The notes: generated by a model not told the origin, from the sequence alone. Shown: positions 1 through 6,903, numbered from the stretch's first letter. The stretch is 12,641 nt of DNA from CAMEON01 sp964463245 (GCA_964463245.1 CAYXBU010000054.1:1-12641); one strand, 5' to 3'. Program-made: numbers and translations.

Positions 1-333
1 CAGCGCCGCCGCCTCGGTCAAGTCCTCGTTGAGCCGCAGGGCACGCGCCATGGTGCGTGCGATCTGGGATACCTCCAGCGTGTGGGTCAGGCGGGTGCGG
101 TAATGATCCCCGGCGGGGGCTAAGAACACCTGGGTCTTGTACATCAGCCGTCGGAAGGACTGACAGTGGATGATGCGATCCCGATCCCGCTGGAACTCGG
201 TACGCAACGGGGAAGGGGACTGCGGTAGTGATCGCCCCCGCGAGTTCTCACAGCGGGTGGCATAGCGACTCAGCAGAGCCTCCTCGCGGGCGGCCAGCCA
301 AGCCGAGGTGTCAGCGTCACGGTTTCGGTTCAT
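1..333 (-). CDS. dgt: dGTPase-family HD-domain triphosphohydrolase, N-terminal part (runs off left edge)
   Basis: Translating the minus strand from the ATG at 333 gives 111 residues with no stop before the window edge, so only the N-terminus is present. Residues 58-90 carry the signature of deoxyguanosinetriphosphate triphosphohydrolases: QSFRRLMYKTQVF, then GDHYRTRLTHTLEVSQIAR. His84 in RLTHTLEV would be the first metal ligand of the HD site; the HD pair itself lies outside the window. Family members hydrolyse dNTPs to the deoxynucleoside and triphosphate and act in the cytosolic nucleotide pool. The start is supported by AGGAGGAGG at 338-346. In many Firmicutes a dgt-like gene precedes dnaG and rpoD, so those genes may follow to the left (inference). 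No convincing -35/-10 was found for this gene in the spacer to its right. Confidence 0.9.
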   Translation of the reverse strand, partial: MNRNRDADTSAWLAAREEALLSRYATRCENSRGRSLPQSPSPLRTEFQRDRDRIIHCQSFRRLMYKTQVFLAPAGDHYRTRLTHTLEVSQIARTMARALRLNEDLTEAAAL

Positions 334-370
334 GCATCCTCCTCCTCTCGTCCATCTACCTCTAAGATAC

Positions 371-418
371 GCAAAAAAAAGGTTTTTTTCTTTTTTTCTT
401 TCACAAATTTTTCGGTTT
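371..418. other. Homopolymeric A/T tract in the dgt/SBP divergent spacer
   Basis: The spacer between the divergent dgt-like gene and the solute-binding protein (334-557) contains a run of eight A at 373-380, then GG, then nearly unbroken T tracts with single C interruptions to about 400, followed by TTTTTCGGTTTTT. This stands out sharply in GC-rich surroundings. On the minus strand it lies upstream of the dgt start and could act as an UP-like element, a bent-DNA segment or part of the leader. No -35/-10 pair in it was convincing. Confidence 0.5.
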
Positions 419-482
419 TTCGATCCCGTGTCGGAAGACGGGGTTTCAGATCGGCAAATTTGGCGAAAGTCACGAACATCTC

Positions 483-511
483 TTGACAATCCCCCCCGAA
501 TATGCTATAAT
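483..511 (+). promoter_or_regulatory. Strong sigma-A promoter with extended -10 for the solute-binding protein gene
   Basis: TTGACA at 483-488 and TATAAT at 506-511 are both perfect consensus hexamers with a 17-bp spacer. TG at 503-504 makes an extended -10 (TGCTATAAT). Transcription would start near 518, leaving a leader of about 40 nt before the ATG at 558, too short to hold a purine riboswitch. This is the best-matching promoter in the window and suggests high expression of the solute-binding protein and possibly xpt behind it. Confidence 0.9.
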
Positions 512-557
512 GCGACACAGAAGGGCATGAGCCCCATCGACAAGGAGGATCATCAAC

Positions 558-2126
558 ATGAGCCATCACCCGACCCTTACCCGCGTCCTGTCCTTGCTTC
601 TTGCGCTGACCATACTGCTCGGTACCCTGTGTGCCTGTGCGGACGGCAGCGGCACGGTCGCGACCGAGGGCAACACCGTCAGCGAAAGCAGTCCCGAAGC
701 CACCGCACCCGACGAGACCGGGGAGCAAGAGTCGGAGGAGGCTACCGACGAGCTGTCTGAAAGTGAGCTTCCCGAGCTGGATCTTGGCGGGGAGGAGTAC
801 GTTTTCCTGACCCAGTACCGCGAGGGCTGGACGTCCGGCGAGCTGACCGTCGAGGGGCTGGACGGCGATCCCGTCAACGACGCCGTCTTTACCCGGAACC
901 AGGTAGTCGAGACACAGCTGCACGTGACCATTCGGAATATGCCCGAGTACACCGACAACCCCGAGGATGTGGCAAATAAGCTGGTAGCCTCGGTCAAGAC
1001 AGGCATCCATGAGTATGATGTGGTCGCCGCGCCCATGTACACCATGACCGGTGTCAGTCTGGACGGCAACTTCCGCAACCTGCTCAAGGCCGACTATCTC
1101 GATCTGGAAAAGCCCTGGTGGACACAGGGTCTGAACGAGGCACTGGAGTATCAGGGTATGCAGTTCATCGCGGCAGGCTCCGCTCTCCTGTCCCTGTATC
1201 GTTTCTCCTTTGCTACCATGTTCAATAAGGGTCTGTTCGATGGTGTGGGTATTCCATACCTGTATGAGAATGTCCGCGACAAGACCTGGACACTGGATTA
1301 TCAGAACAGCATCATCGAGACCTTCTATGTGGATAACGGCAACGGCGTACAGGACAAGACCGGTGACATCTACGGCTTTGTCTCCAATGATAACATCTCG
1401 GTCGATCCCTACTGGAGCTCCTGCAACATGACCATTCTCGGTCGTGACGAGGAGGGGGATTACACCCTGGCAGACTTCGACATCGAGAAGCTGGCTACCA
1501 TAACCGAAAAGGTTCTTCAGCTGTTCTACGGCCATGATCAGGCCTCCTACGATTTCAAGTACCGCAACTACGACAGCGAGCAGGATGACATTCGGGATAT
1601 GTTCGCGGGCGGCTATGCCGCCATGGCTACCCTGCGGATCATGGCACTGGAGTCCGGCTCCATGCAGAATATGACTCAGCTGTACGGCGTGGTTCCCATG
1701 CCCAAGTACGATGCCGCGCAGGAGAATTACGGCACCATGGTGCACGATGTCTTCACCACGCTGGCCATCCCCGCTACAGCTGCGGATGACCGCTTCCAGA
1801 ACACGGGTGCTCTGCTGGAGGCTCTGGCCTACCAGGGTCACACCGTCGTCCGCCCGGCCTACTACGATGTAGCCCTGCGAACCAAGATGGTCACGGATCC
1901 CGATTCCTCGGAGATGCTGGACATCCTGTTCGAGAGCATCCGCATCGATCCCGGCATCCTCTATTCGGTCACCATGGCGAGATTCCACGATTCCTTCCGC
2001 AAGCTGATCAAGAACAAGGACGACACCGTCGCCTCCACCTACAAGGCCAAGACCAAGGAGGCCGAGAAGGTGCTGAGCAAGAAGATCGTGAACAAGCTCA
2101 ATAAGCTGGCCAAAAAGGAAGCCTGA
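558..2126 (+). CDS. Extracellular solute-binding lipoprotein (orphan ABC-type SBP)
   Basis: This 522-residue protein begins with a lipoprotein signal peptide: a hydrophobic stretch at residues 10-24 ends in the lipobox LCAC, with Cys27 as the lipidated residue. An acidic Ser/Thr/Glu-rich linker (about 28-72) then tethers the globular part, which starts near LDLGGEEYVFLTQY. The body resembles the family 1 extracellular solute-binding proteins common in gut Clostridia: a VKTGIHEYDVVAAP-type segment, an aromatic-rich core and a Lys-rich C-terminus. Such proteins capture a ligand outside the membrane for an ABC importer. Sugars are usual for the family, but the ligand here cannot be read from sequence. 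AAGGAGG at 542-548 sits 9 nt before the ATG. No permease or ATPase gene is adjacent. xpt follows after 37 bp with no visible terminator, so they may be cotranscribed. Confidence 0.85.
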   Translation: MSHHPTLTRVLSLLLALTILLGTLCACADGSGTVATEGNTVSESSPEATAPDETGEQESEEATDELSESELPELDLGGEEYVFLTQYREGWTSGELTVEGLDGDPVNDAVFTRNQVVETQLHVTIRNMPEYTDNPEDVANKLVASVKTGIHEYDVVAAPMYTMTGVSLDGNFRNLLKADYLDLEKPWWTQGLNEALEYQGMQFIAAGSALLSLYRFSFATMFNKGLFDGVGIPYLYENVRDKTWTLDYQNSIIETFYVDNGNGVQDKTGDIYGFVSNDNISVDPYWSSCNMTILGRDEEGDYTLADFDIEKLATITEKVLQLFYGHDQASYDFKYRNYDSEQDDIRDMFAGGYAAMATLRIMALESGSMQNMTQLYGVVPMPKYDAAQENYGTMVHDVFTTLAIPATAADDRFQNTGALLEALAYQGHTVVRPAYYDVALRTKMVTDPDSSEMLDILFESIRIDPGILYSVTMARFHDSFRKLIKNKDDTVASTYKAKTKEAEKVLSKKIVNKLNKLAKKEA

Positions 2127-2163
2127 TAATATCAAGTAACGCAAGAACAAAGGAACGAAGCAT

Positions 2164-2742
2164 ATGTCTATGAAACTCATGGAAGATCGTATCACCCGGG
2201 ACGGGGTCATCGAGGACGGCGAGATCCTCAAGGTCGGGAGCTTCCTCAACCAGCAGATCGACGTGCCCTTCGTCAGCCGCTGTGCCGACGAGTTCTACCG
2301 CCTGTTCGGAGACGAGGGAGTCACCAAGATATTGACCATCGAGGCCTCGGGCATCGGGCTTGCCTGCCTGTGTGCCATTCCGTTCGGAGTGCCGGTGGTG
2401 TTCGCAAAAAAATCCCGCTCCAGCAACATGACCGGCGACGTGTATGTCGCACGGGTGTTCTCCTTCACGCATGGGACCGAGCATCAGATCATCCTGCCGC
2501 GCGCGTTCCTCTCGGCCTCGGATCGTGTCCTGCTGATCGACGATTTCCTCGCCAGCGGCGAGGCACTGGTCGGTCTCCGTGAGCTCTGCCGACAGGCCGG
2601 CGCCACTATCGTGGGCGCAGGGGTGTTCGTGGAGAAGAAGTACCAGGGCGGCGGCGACAAGCTCCGCGCCGAGGGGCTCCGCATCGAGTCGCTTGCCCGC
2701 ATCACCTCCATGAGCCCCGAGGACGGCGTGACCTTCGGCTGA
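2164..2742 (+). CDS. xpt: Xanthine phosphoribosyltransferase
   Basis: The 192-residue product closely follows the Bacillus Xpt pattern from end to end: ILKVGSFLNQQID near the N-terminus, TKILTIEASGIGLA (54-67), GVPVVFAKK (75-83), the PRPP-binding loop VLLIDDFLASGEAL (122-135), and IESLARI near the C-terminus. It converts xanthine plus PRPP to XMP in cytosolic purine salvage. The ATG at 2164 has only a weak AAGGA-like site 9-13 nt upstream; the ATG at 2170 (MKLMEDRI) is an alternative start. In Bacillus xpt is controlled by a purine riboswitch. Here only 37 bp separate it from the solute-binding protein gene, leaving no room for one, so expression probably depends on the upstream promoter. A hairpin terminator follows the gene. 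Confidence 0.95.
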   Translation: MSMKLMEDRITRDGVIEDGEILKVGSFLNQQIDVPFVSRCADEFYRLFGDEGVTKILTIEASGIGLACLCAIPFGVPVVFAKKSRSSNMTGDVYVARVFSFTHGTEHQIILPRAFLSASDRVLLIDDFLASGEALVGLRELCRQAGATIVGAGVFVEKKYQGGGDKLRAEGLRIESLARITSMSPEDGVTFG

Positions 2743-2766
2743 TCCTCTCAACATCCTGATCAAACT

Positions 2767-2810
2767 GCCTGTACGCGACGGATGCGCTCCGCCGCGTACA
2801 GGCTTTCTGT
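2767..2810 (+). terminator. Rho-independent terminator of the SBP-xpt unit
   Basis: GCCTGTACGCG (2767-2777) pairs perfectly with CGCGTACAGGC (2793-2803). The 15-nt loop can form an inner GGA/TCC stem. A modest T-rich tail (TTTCTGT) follows. It lies 24 bp past the xpt stop and before the next promoter. Confidence 0.8.
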
Positions 2811-2843
2811 ATCAAAATTCCCCGAATGTTCATGGAATCGGAC

Positions 2844-2872
2844 TGGACAAACCGAGCGTTCTGTGTTATACT
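2844..2872 (+). promoter_or_regulatory. Sigma-A promoter with extended -10 for the metallophosphoesterase gene
   Basis: TGGACA (2844-2849) and TATACT (2867-2872) are separated by 17 bp, and TG at 2864-2865 makes an extended -10. Transcription would begin near 2879, about 34 nt before the GTG start at 2913. This argues against the in-frame ATG at 2826, which lies upstream of the promoter. Confidence 0.8.
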
Positions 2873-2912
2873 ATTGAGAAGAATGAGAGCCTGTGAGAGG
2901 AGTGAGATCACC

Positions 2913-3416
2913 GTGAATATCCTGTTGCTGTCCGACTCCCACGGCCATCCGGACTACATCCGCGCGGCGGTGGAGGTTGCACATCCGGACTGCATCCTGT
3001 TCGCCGGGGACGGCCTGCGGGATGTCCGCGAGGTGGAGCCCGAGCTGTCGGTGCCGATATATGCTGTGCGGGGGAACTGCGACTACGGCTTCCCCGCCGT
3101 CGGGTACGCCGAGGAGGAGCTTCTGACCCTGTCGGGGGTGCGCATCCTGCTGGCTCACGGGCACACGCTGGGGGTCAAACATGGGCTGGGGCGGGCGATC
3201 GCTTACGCCACGCAGCGTGAGGCGGCTGTGCTGGTCTTCGGACACACCCACGAGGTGTTTGAGCAGTACCTTTACCCGGAGGCATCGTCCTCGGACAGCC
3301 GCAACCCGCGCCCCCTGCTCCTGTGCAACCCCGGCAGCGTGGGGATGTACCCACATGACTTCGGCACCCTGACCATCCGTGACGGGCAGGTGCTGTTTGG
3401 CTCGGGGCGTCTGTAA
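2913..3416 (+). CDS. YfcE/MJ0936-family metallophosphoesterase
   Basis: A 167-residue calcineurin-like phosphoesterase of the small YfcE/MJ0936/YsnB type, probably a cytosolic metal-dependent phosphodiesterase; the physiological substrate is unknown. All the dinuclear metal-site motifs are visible and in order: DSH (8-10), GD (32-33), GNCD (54-57), HGH (82-84) and GHTH (110-113), followed by the family's NPGSV (139-143). The start chosen is GTG at 2913, preceded by AGGAG at 2898-2902, because it begins directly with the first beta strand (VNILLLSDSH) as is usual for the family and lies just downstream of a good promoter. The frame stays open up to an ATG at 2826, but the extra 29 residues would be unusual. 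It appears monocistronic and converges on spoVG. Confidence 0.93.
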   Translation: MNILLLSDSHGHPDYIRAAVEVAHPDCILFAGDGLRDVREVEPELSVPIYAVRGNCDYGFPAVGYAEEELLTLSGVRILLAHGHTLGVKHGLGRAIAYATQREAAVLVFGHTHEVFEQYLYPEASSSDSRNPRPLLLCNPGSVGMYPHDFGTLTIRDGQVLFGSGRL

Positions 3417-3424
3417 ACGGAAAA

Positions 3425-3456
3425 CTCCCGCTCGGCTTGCGCCGAGCGGGAGCGGG
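3425..3456 (-). terminator. Terminator between the metallophosphoesterase and spoVG (oriented for spoVG)
   Basis: CTCCCGCTCGGC (3425-3436) and GCCGAGCGGGAG (3441-3452) form a perfect 12-bp stem with a TTGC loop. The run AAAA at 3421-3424 reads as TTTT after the hairpin on the minus strand, making it a good intrinsic terminator for spoVG. The plus-strand side lacks a T tract but could still slow convergent transcription. Confidence 0.85.
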
Positions 3457-3471
3457 TATGGAAAATGGTTA

Positions 3472-3792
3472 TCAGACCTCGGCGGGAGCCTCTTCGGTCT
3501 CGTTCAGAGCCGCCTCGGCGGCCTCGGCCTCAGCGGCAGCCAGTGCCTGCTCGTACGCCTCGATCACAGCCTTCTCCAGCACTGCCCGGAACTGGGAGTT
3601 GATGGGGTGGACGATGTCCCGGAAGGTCTCGTCCGGATTCTTCCGGCTGGGCATGACGATAAAGAACTTATCGCGGGCGTTGATGACCTTGATATCGTGG
3701 ACAGCCAGCTGTCCGTCAAACGTCACCGAAACAATGGCCTTCATAGGGCCGTCTTCAAACAACTTTCTTACCTTGACATCCGTGATCTGCAT
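3472..3792 (-). CDS. spoVG: Septation/sporulation regulator SpoVG
   Basis: The 106-residue product matches SpoVG along its conserved core: MQITDVKVRKL, then MKAIVSVTFDGQLAVHDIKVI (17-37), FFIVMPSRKNPDETFRDIVHPIN (43-65) and the C-terminal helix. SpoVG is a small nucleic-acid-binding regulator that affects septation, sporulation and other processes in Firmicutes. The last 25 residues are an Ala/Glu-rich tail, which varies widely in the family. GGAGGT at 3801-3806 is 8 nt upstream of the ATG at 3792; a second ATG at 3797 is out of frame. The gene is divergent from murC and ends at the hairpin at 3425-3452. A murC-spoVG neighbourhood is also known from Clostridium genomes, as I recall, which supports the assignment. 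Confidence 0.96.
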   Translation of the reverse strand: MQITDVKVRKLFEDGPMKAIVSVTFDGQLAVHDIKVINARDKFFIVMPSRKNPDETFRDIVHPINSQFRAVLEKAVIEAYEQALAAAEAEAAEAALNETEEAPAEV

Positions 3793-3850
3793 AACATGGC
3801 ACCTCCGATGCTATAATTTTCAATGTATCCTTCGGATTTGGGATGTCTAC

Positions 3851-3881
3851 AGTATAAAACAGCATTGTGACCTATAATCAA
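3851..3881 (-). promoter_or_regulatory. Possible spoVG promoter (weak call)
   Basis: On the minus strand TTGATT (3876-3881) and TATACT (3851-3856) lie upstream of spoVG with a 19-bp spacer, longer than the ideal 17. The first transcribed base would be near 3844, leaving a leader of about 50 nt. No clear sigma-H element (AGGA...GAAT), which drives spoVG in Bacillus, was found. Confidence 0.3.
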
Positions 3882-3915
3882 CGACTTTGAGATTTTTTTG
3901 TGAATTTTGGGGTCG

Positions 3916-3934
3916 GATTTTCGACACGAAAATC
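3916..3934. promoter_or_regulatory. Palindrome containing a perfect Spo0A (0A) box in the spoVG/murC spacer
   Basis: GATTTTCG (3916-3923) and CGAAAATC (3927-3934) are a perfect 8-bp inverted repeat around ACA. On the minus strand positions 3920-3926 read TGTCGAA, the 0A-box core bound by phosphorylated Spo0A, in the extended context TGTCGAAAAT. It lies 128 bp upstream of the spoVG start and 63 bp upstream of the murC start, so it could affect either gene. The site match is direct; binding is inference. Confidence 0.5.
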
Positions 3935-3988
3935 TTTCACGTTCAATATCTTTTTGTGATCCGACAGTGATCGGGGAGGTACGACGGT

Positions 3989-5455
3989 ATGTCTGTTTCA
4001 AACACACATGAGGGTGCTCTGCGCATCGGCGCGGTCATGGATTCCCTGCGAGCGCGCGGCGACTCGGTCTATTGCATCGGAATCGGCGGCGTGATGATGG
4101 CCTCCTTGGCATTCTTAACGGCGGAAGCGGGTTTTCCCGTCAGCGGGTCGGATCGCAGCACCACCGACACCACCCGCCGTTTGGAGAAGGCGGGTATTCA
4201 AGTCTACCCCACGCATGATGCCGCCAACCTCCCCGCCGATTGCGGCGCGGTGGTGTATACCGTCGCCATCTCGGAGGACAACCCGGAGTACCGTGCGGCG
4301 ATCGAGCGGGGCATCCCCTGCTTTTCCCGCGCGGATTATATCGGCTGGCTCATGACCGGCTACCGCCACCGCATCGGGGTGGCGGGGATGCACGGCAAGA
4401 GCACCTGCACCTCCCTGTGTACGCAGGTCTTCTTGGAGGCCGAGGCCGATCCCACCGTGCTGATCGGCGCCGACTACCCCCCCATCGGCGGAGCCTTCCG
4501 TCAGGGCGGGCGGGAGTTCTTCCTGCTGGAGGCCTGCGAGTACATGGACTCCTTCCTGGATTTCACCCCGACCATCGCCGTCCTGCTGGGTGCCGAGCTG
4601 GAGCACGTGGATTACTTCGCGGATCTGGAGCAGGTCATCGGCTCCTTTGAGAAGTTCGCGGGGCTGACAGGGCGGGACGGCATAGTCATCTGCAACGCGG
4701 ATGACCCCAACGTCACTCTGGCGGCTGACCGTGCCCTCTCGAACGGCAGGACGGGGCGTGTCGTGACCTTCTCCTGCGAGGACAAGACGGCGGATGTGTA
4801 CGCGCAGGATCTGTCGTCGGAGCAGGGGCACCCGACCTTTACCCTGTGGGTCGGCGGCGCGTGTTGGGGGCGTGTACAGCTGTCGGTGCCCGGACGGCAT
4901 CAGGCATATAATGCGTTGGCGGCTGCAGCAGTCGGGTGGGTCTGCGGTCTGCCCGAGGAGGCTATCCTGCGCGGACTTCAACACTTCCGTGGTGTCTCCC
5001 GCCGCATGGAGTACCGTGGGGAGATCAACGGCGCACGGGTGTATGATGACTACGGCCACCACCCCACCGAGATCCGCGCCACGCTGGAGGGAGCTGCCGC
5101 TCTGGTCGGTGCTCGCGCCGACGGCGGGCGGGGACGGCTGTTCTGCGTGTTCCAGCCGCATACCTACAGCCGCACAGCCCTCCTCTACGCGGATTTCCTG
5201 TCCGCCTTCGGCGCGGCTGATCGCGTCTGCTTCATCGACATCTATGCCGCACGGGAGACCGACACACGCGGGGTCTCCTCGGCGGGACTTGCCCGCGACC
5301 TGGGGGATAAGGGCATCTATGCCCCCACACCGTCCGAGGCAGCCGCCGCCGTCCGCGCCTACCTTCAGCCCGGGGATGTGGCGGTCATCATGGGGGCAGG
5401 GGACGTGACCCGTGTCAGCGATGAGCTGTTCCCTCGCAATGGGCAGAGGGGGTAA
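3989..5455 (+). CDS. murC: UDP-N-acetylmuramate--L-alanine ligase
   Basis: A complete 488-residue Mur ligase that joins L-alanine to UDP-MurNAc, the first step in building the peptidoglycan stem peptide, in the cytosol with ATP. Visible motifs: N-terminal Rossmann loop GIGGVMMASLA (31-41), ATP loop GMHGKSTCTS (133-142), EACEY (181-185) as in Firmicutes MurC, LEHVDYF (204-210), NADDPN (236-241), PGRHQAYNALAA (301-312), RRMEYRG...YDDYGHHPTEIRATL (338-366) and VFQPHTYSRT (387-396). The ATP loop has Ser where Thr is more common, and VMMAS replaces the usual GMS pattern in the nucleotide-sugar loop; both look like lineage variants rather than damage. GGGGAGG at 3973-3979 supports the start. The MBOAT gene follows after 9 bp. 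No convincing sigma-A promoter was found in the 196-bp upstream spacer. Confidence 0.95.
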   Translation: MSVSNTHEGALRIGAVMDSLRARGDSVYCIGIGGVMMASLAFLTAEAGFPVSGSDRSTTDTTRRLEKAGIQVYPTHDAANLPADCGAVVYTVAISEDNPEYRAAIERGIPCFSRADYIGWLMTGYRHRIGVAGMHGKSTCTSLCTQVFLEAEADPTVLIGADYPPIGGAFRQGGREFFLLEACEYMDSFLDFTPTIAVLLGAELEHVDYFADLEQVIGSFEKFAGLTGRDGIVICNADDPNVTLAADRALSNGRTGRVVTFSCEDKTADVYAQDLSSEQGHPTFTLWVGGACWGRVQLSVPGRHQAYNALAAAAVGWVCGLPEEAILRGLQHFRGVSRRMEYRGEINGARVYDDYGHHPTEIRATLEGAAALVGARADGGRGRLFCVFQPHTYSRTALLYADFLSAFGAADRVCFIDIYAARETDTRGVSSAGLARDLGDKGIYAPTPSEAAAAVRAYLQPGDVAVIMGAGDVTRVSDELFPRNGQRG

Positions 5456-5464
5456 AGGGCGAAT

Positions 5465-6886
5465 ATGGTCTTTTCATCCACGGTTTTCCTGTTCGCATAC
5501 CTGCCGCTCACCTTGGCTGTCTACTACCTCGTGCCGCGCAAGGGGCGCAACCTCGCGCTGTTTCTCTTGAGCCTCCTGTTCTACGGCTGGGAGGAGCCGG
5601 TCTACATCGCGGTCATGCTGTTCTCGGTCACGACGGCCTATGCCTGCGGCTTCCCCATCGGGAAGTATCGAGAATCGAACCCCCGCCGCGCGCGGGTCTG
5701 GCTGACCGTCTCGCTGGTGCTCAATCTGTCCATGCTGGTGTTCTTCAAGTACACCAACTTCCTCATCGAGAACCTGCGGCTCATTCCGCTCCTGACCGAG
5801 CTTTTGCATCCGATCAAGGATCTGGAGCTGCCGGTCGGTATCTCCTTCTATACCTTCCAGATCATGTCCTACTCCATCGACCTGTATCGCGGGGAGACCG
5901 AGACCCAGCGGAGCTATATCGCCTTCGGTACCTATGTGGCTCTGTTCCCCCAGCTGGTCGCGGGTCCCATCGTGCGCTATCGGGATGTGGACAGGCAGTT
6001 GGCGACCCGCACCCACACGGTGGACAAGTTCGCCTCAGGTGTGCGCCGCTTCACGGTCGGCTTCGGAAAAAAGATACTTCTGGGGGACACGCTGGCGGCA
6101 CTCTACGCCTACCTTTCGGGCGCGGAGGCATTGGAGTCCACCGTGCTGGCGGGCTGGCTGTCGGTGATGGCCTATACACTGCACATCTATTTCGACTTTT
6201 CCGGCTACTCCGACATGGCCATCGGACTGGGGCGTATGCTCGGCTTTGAATTTCCCGAAAACTTCAACTACCCCTATATCGCCTCCAGCATCACGGATTT
6301 CTGGCGGCGCTGGCATATCACGCTGTCCACCTGGTTCCGCGAGTATGTCTATATCCCGCTGGGCGGCAACCGTCGCGGGCAGGCACGGCAGTACCTCAAC
6401 CTGGCGGTGGTCTGGTTCCTGACGGGGCTGTGGCACGGCGCATCCTGGAACTTCGTGCTCTGGGGAGTCTTCTACCTTGTCTTCCTGGTACTGGAGAAGG
6501 CCTTCTTGCTCCGCTTCATCCGGTGGAACCGCCTGACCCGTGCGCTGGGGCACATCGGAACGCTGATCTTAGTCGGTGTGGGCTGGATGCTTTTTGACCA
6601 CACCGATCTCGGCGAGGCCTTCCGAGTCATCGGCTCTTTGGTGGGATTCGGAACGGTCGGACTGTCCACCCCTGCCTTAAGCTGGCAGGCACTCCGCGCA
6701 CTCCCCCTGCTCCTGCTGGGTGGCGTGGCGGCTACCCCGTACCCGACAAGGCTCTGGAAACGCTTGACCGAACGCCATCCCGCTTGGATGGTGCTGGAGC
6801 CCGTCCTTGTGCTGGTTGTGCTGGCCTTGTCCATCGCCTGCATGGTGCGGGGAAGCTACAGCCCGTTCCTGTATTTCAATTTCTGA
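5465..6886 (+). CDS. AlgI-like MBOAT O-acyltransferase
   Basis: A 473-residue polytopic membrane protein of the membrane-bound O-acyltransferase family, in the AlgI/PatA branch that moves acetyl groups across the membrane onto cell-surface polymers. Typical segments are FSSTVFLFAYLPL at the N-terminus, LPVGISFYTFQIMSYSIDLYRG (122-143), FPQLVAGPIVRY (161-172), YFDFSGYSDMAIGLGRMLG (242-260), DFWRRWHITLSTWFREYVYIPLGG (278-301) and LTGLWHGASWNF (319-330). His324 in GLWHG is the expected catalytic residue and His284 the second conserved His. AAAGGG at 5454-5459 or AGAGGGGG at 5445-5452 can serve as ribosome binding site. Lying 9 bp after murC and 17 bp before a DHHW-family gene, it probably acts with that partner in O-acetylation of peptidoglycan or another wall polymer; the acceptor is not determined. 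No dlt genes are nearby, which argues against a DltB role. Confidence 0.93.
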   Translation: MVFSSTVFLFAYLPLTLAVYYLVPRKGRNLALFLLSLLFYGWEEPVYIAVMLFSVTTAYACGFPIGKYRESNPRRARVWLTVSLVLNLSMLVFFKYTNFLIENLRLIPLLTELLHPIKDLELPVGISFYTFQIMSYSIDLYRGETETQRSYIAFGTYVALFPQLVAGPIVRYRDVDRQLATRTHTVDKFASGVRRFTVGFGKKILLGDTLAALYAYLSGAEALESTVLAGWLSVMAYTLHIYFDFSGYSDMAIGLGRMLGFEFPENFNYPYIASSITDFWRRWHITLSTWFREYVYIPLGGNRRGQARQYLNLAVVWFLTGLWHGASWNFVLWGVFYLVFLVLEKAFLLRFIRWNRLTRALGHIGTLILVGVGWMLFDHTDLGEAFRVIGSLVGFGTVGLSTPALSWQALRALPLLLLGGVAATPYPTRLWKRLTERHPAWMVLEPVLVLVVLALSIACMVRGSYSPFLYFNF

Positions 6887-6903
6887 CGGGGGAGATAGAG
6901 TTC

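Noticed and set aside
425..442. Hairpin CCCGT/ACGGG in the dgt/SBP spacer as a terminator
   Set aside because: Only a 5-bp stem with an 8-nt loop and no T tract; neither flanking gene ends here.
2127..2163. A purine riboswitch before xpt
   Set aside because: Only 37 nt are available and no aptamer-like pairing is visible; the SBP leader of about 40 nt is also too short.
330..2249. A very long open frame on the minus strand opposite the solute-binding protein gene
   Set aside because: It mirrors codon bias of the GC-rich plus-strand gene, lacks a recognisable family and a ribosome binding site, and also overlaps the start of xpt. The plus-strand frame has a lipobox, promoter and SD.
2826..2912. 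Upstream ATG start for the metallophosphoesterase
   Set aside because: The ATG lies before the sigma-A promoter at 2844-2872, has no SD, and would add 29 residues not expected in the family. GTG at 2913 has an AGGAG site and starts at the first conserved strand.
3812..3878. Two TATAAT hexamers on the plus strand (3812-3817 and 3873-3878) as murC promoters
   Set aside because: Neither has a recognisable -35 at 16-18 bp upstream, and both lie over 100 bp from the murC start in an AT-rich spacer where such hexamers are expected by chance.
5465..6886. MBOAT protein as DltB of a D-alanylation operon
   Set aside because: No dltA, dltC or dltD is adjacent, and the direct neighbour is a DHHW protein, which pairs with AlgI-like acetyltransferases.
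6784..6903. N-terminal extension of the DHHW gene into the MBOAT gene
   Set aside because: The 40 extra codons overlap the MBOAT C-terminus; the ATG at 6904 has a good SD and begins with a proper KKK-hydrophobic membrane anchor.
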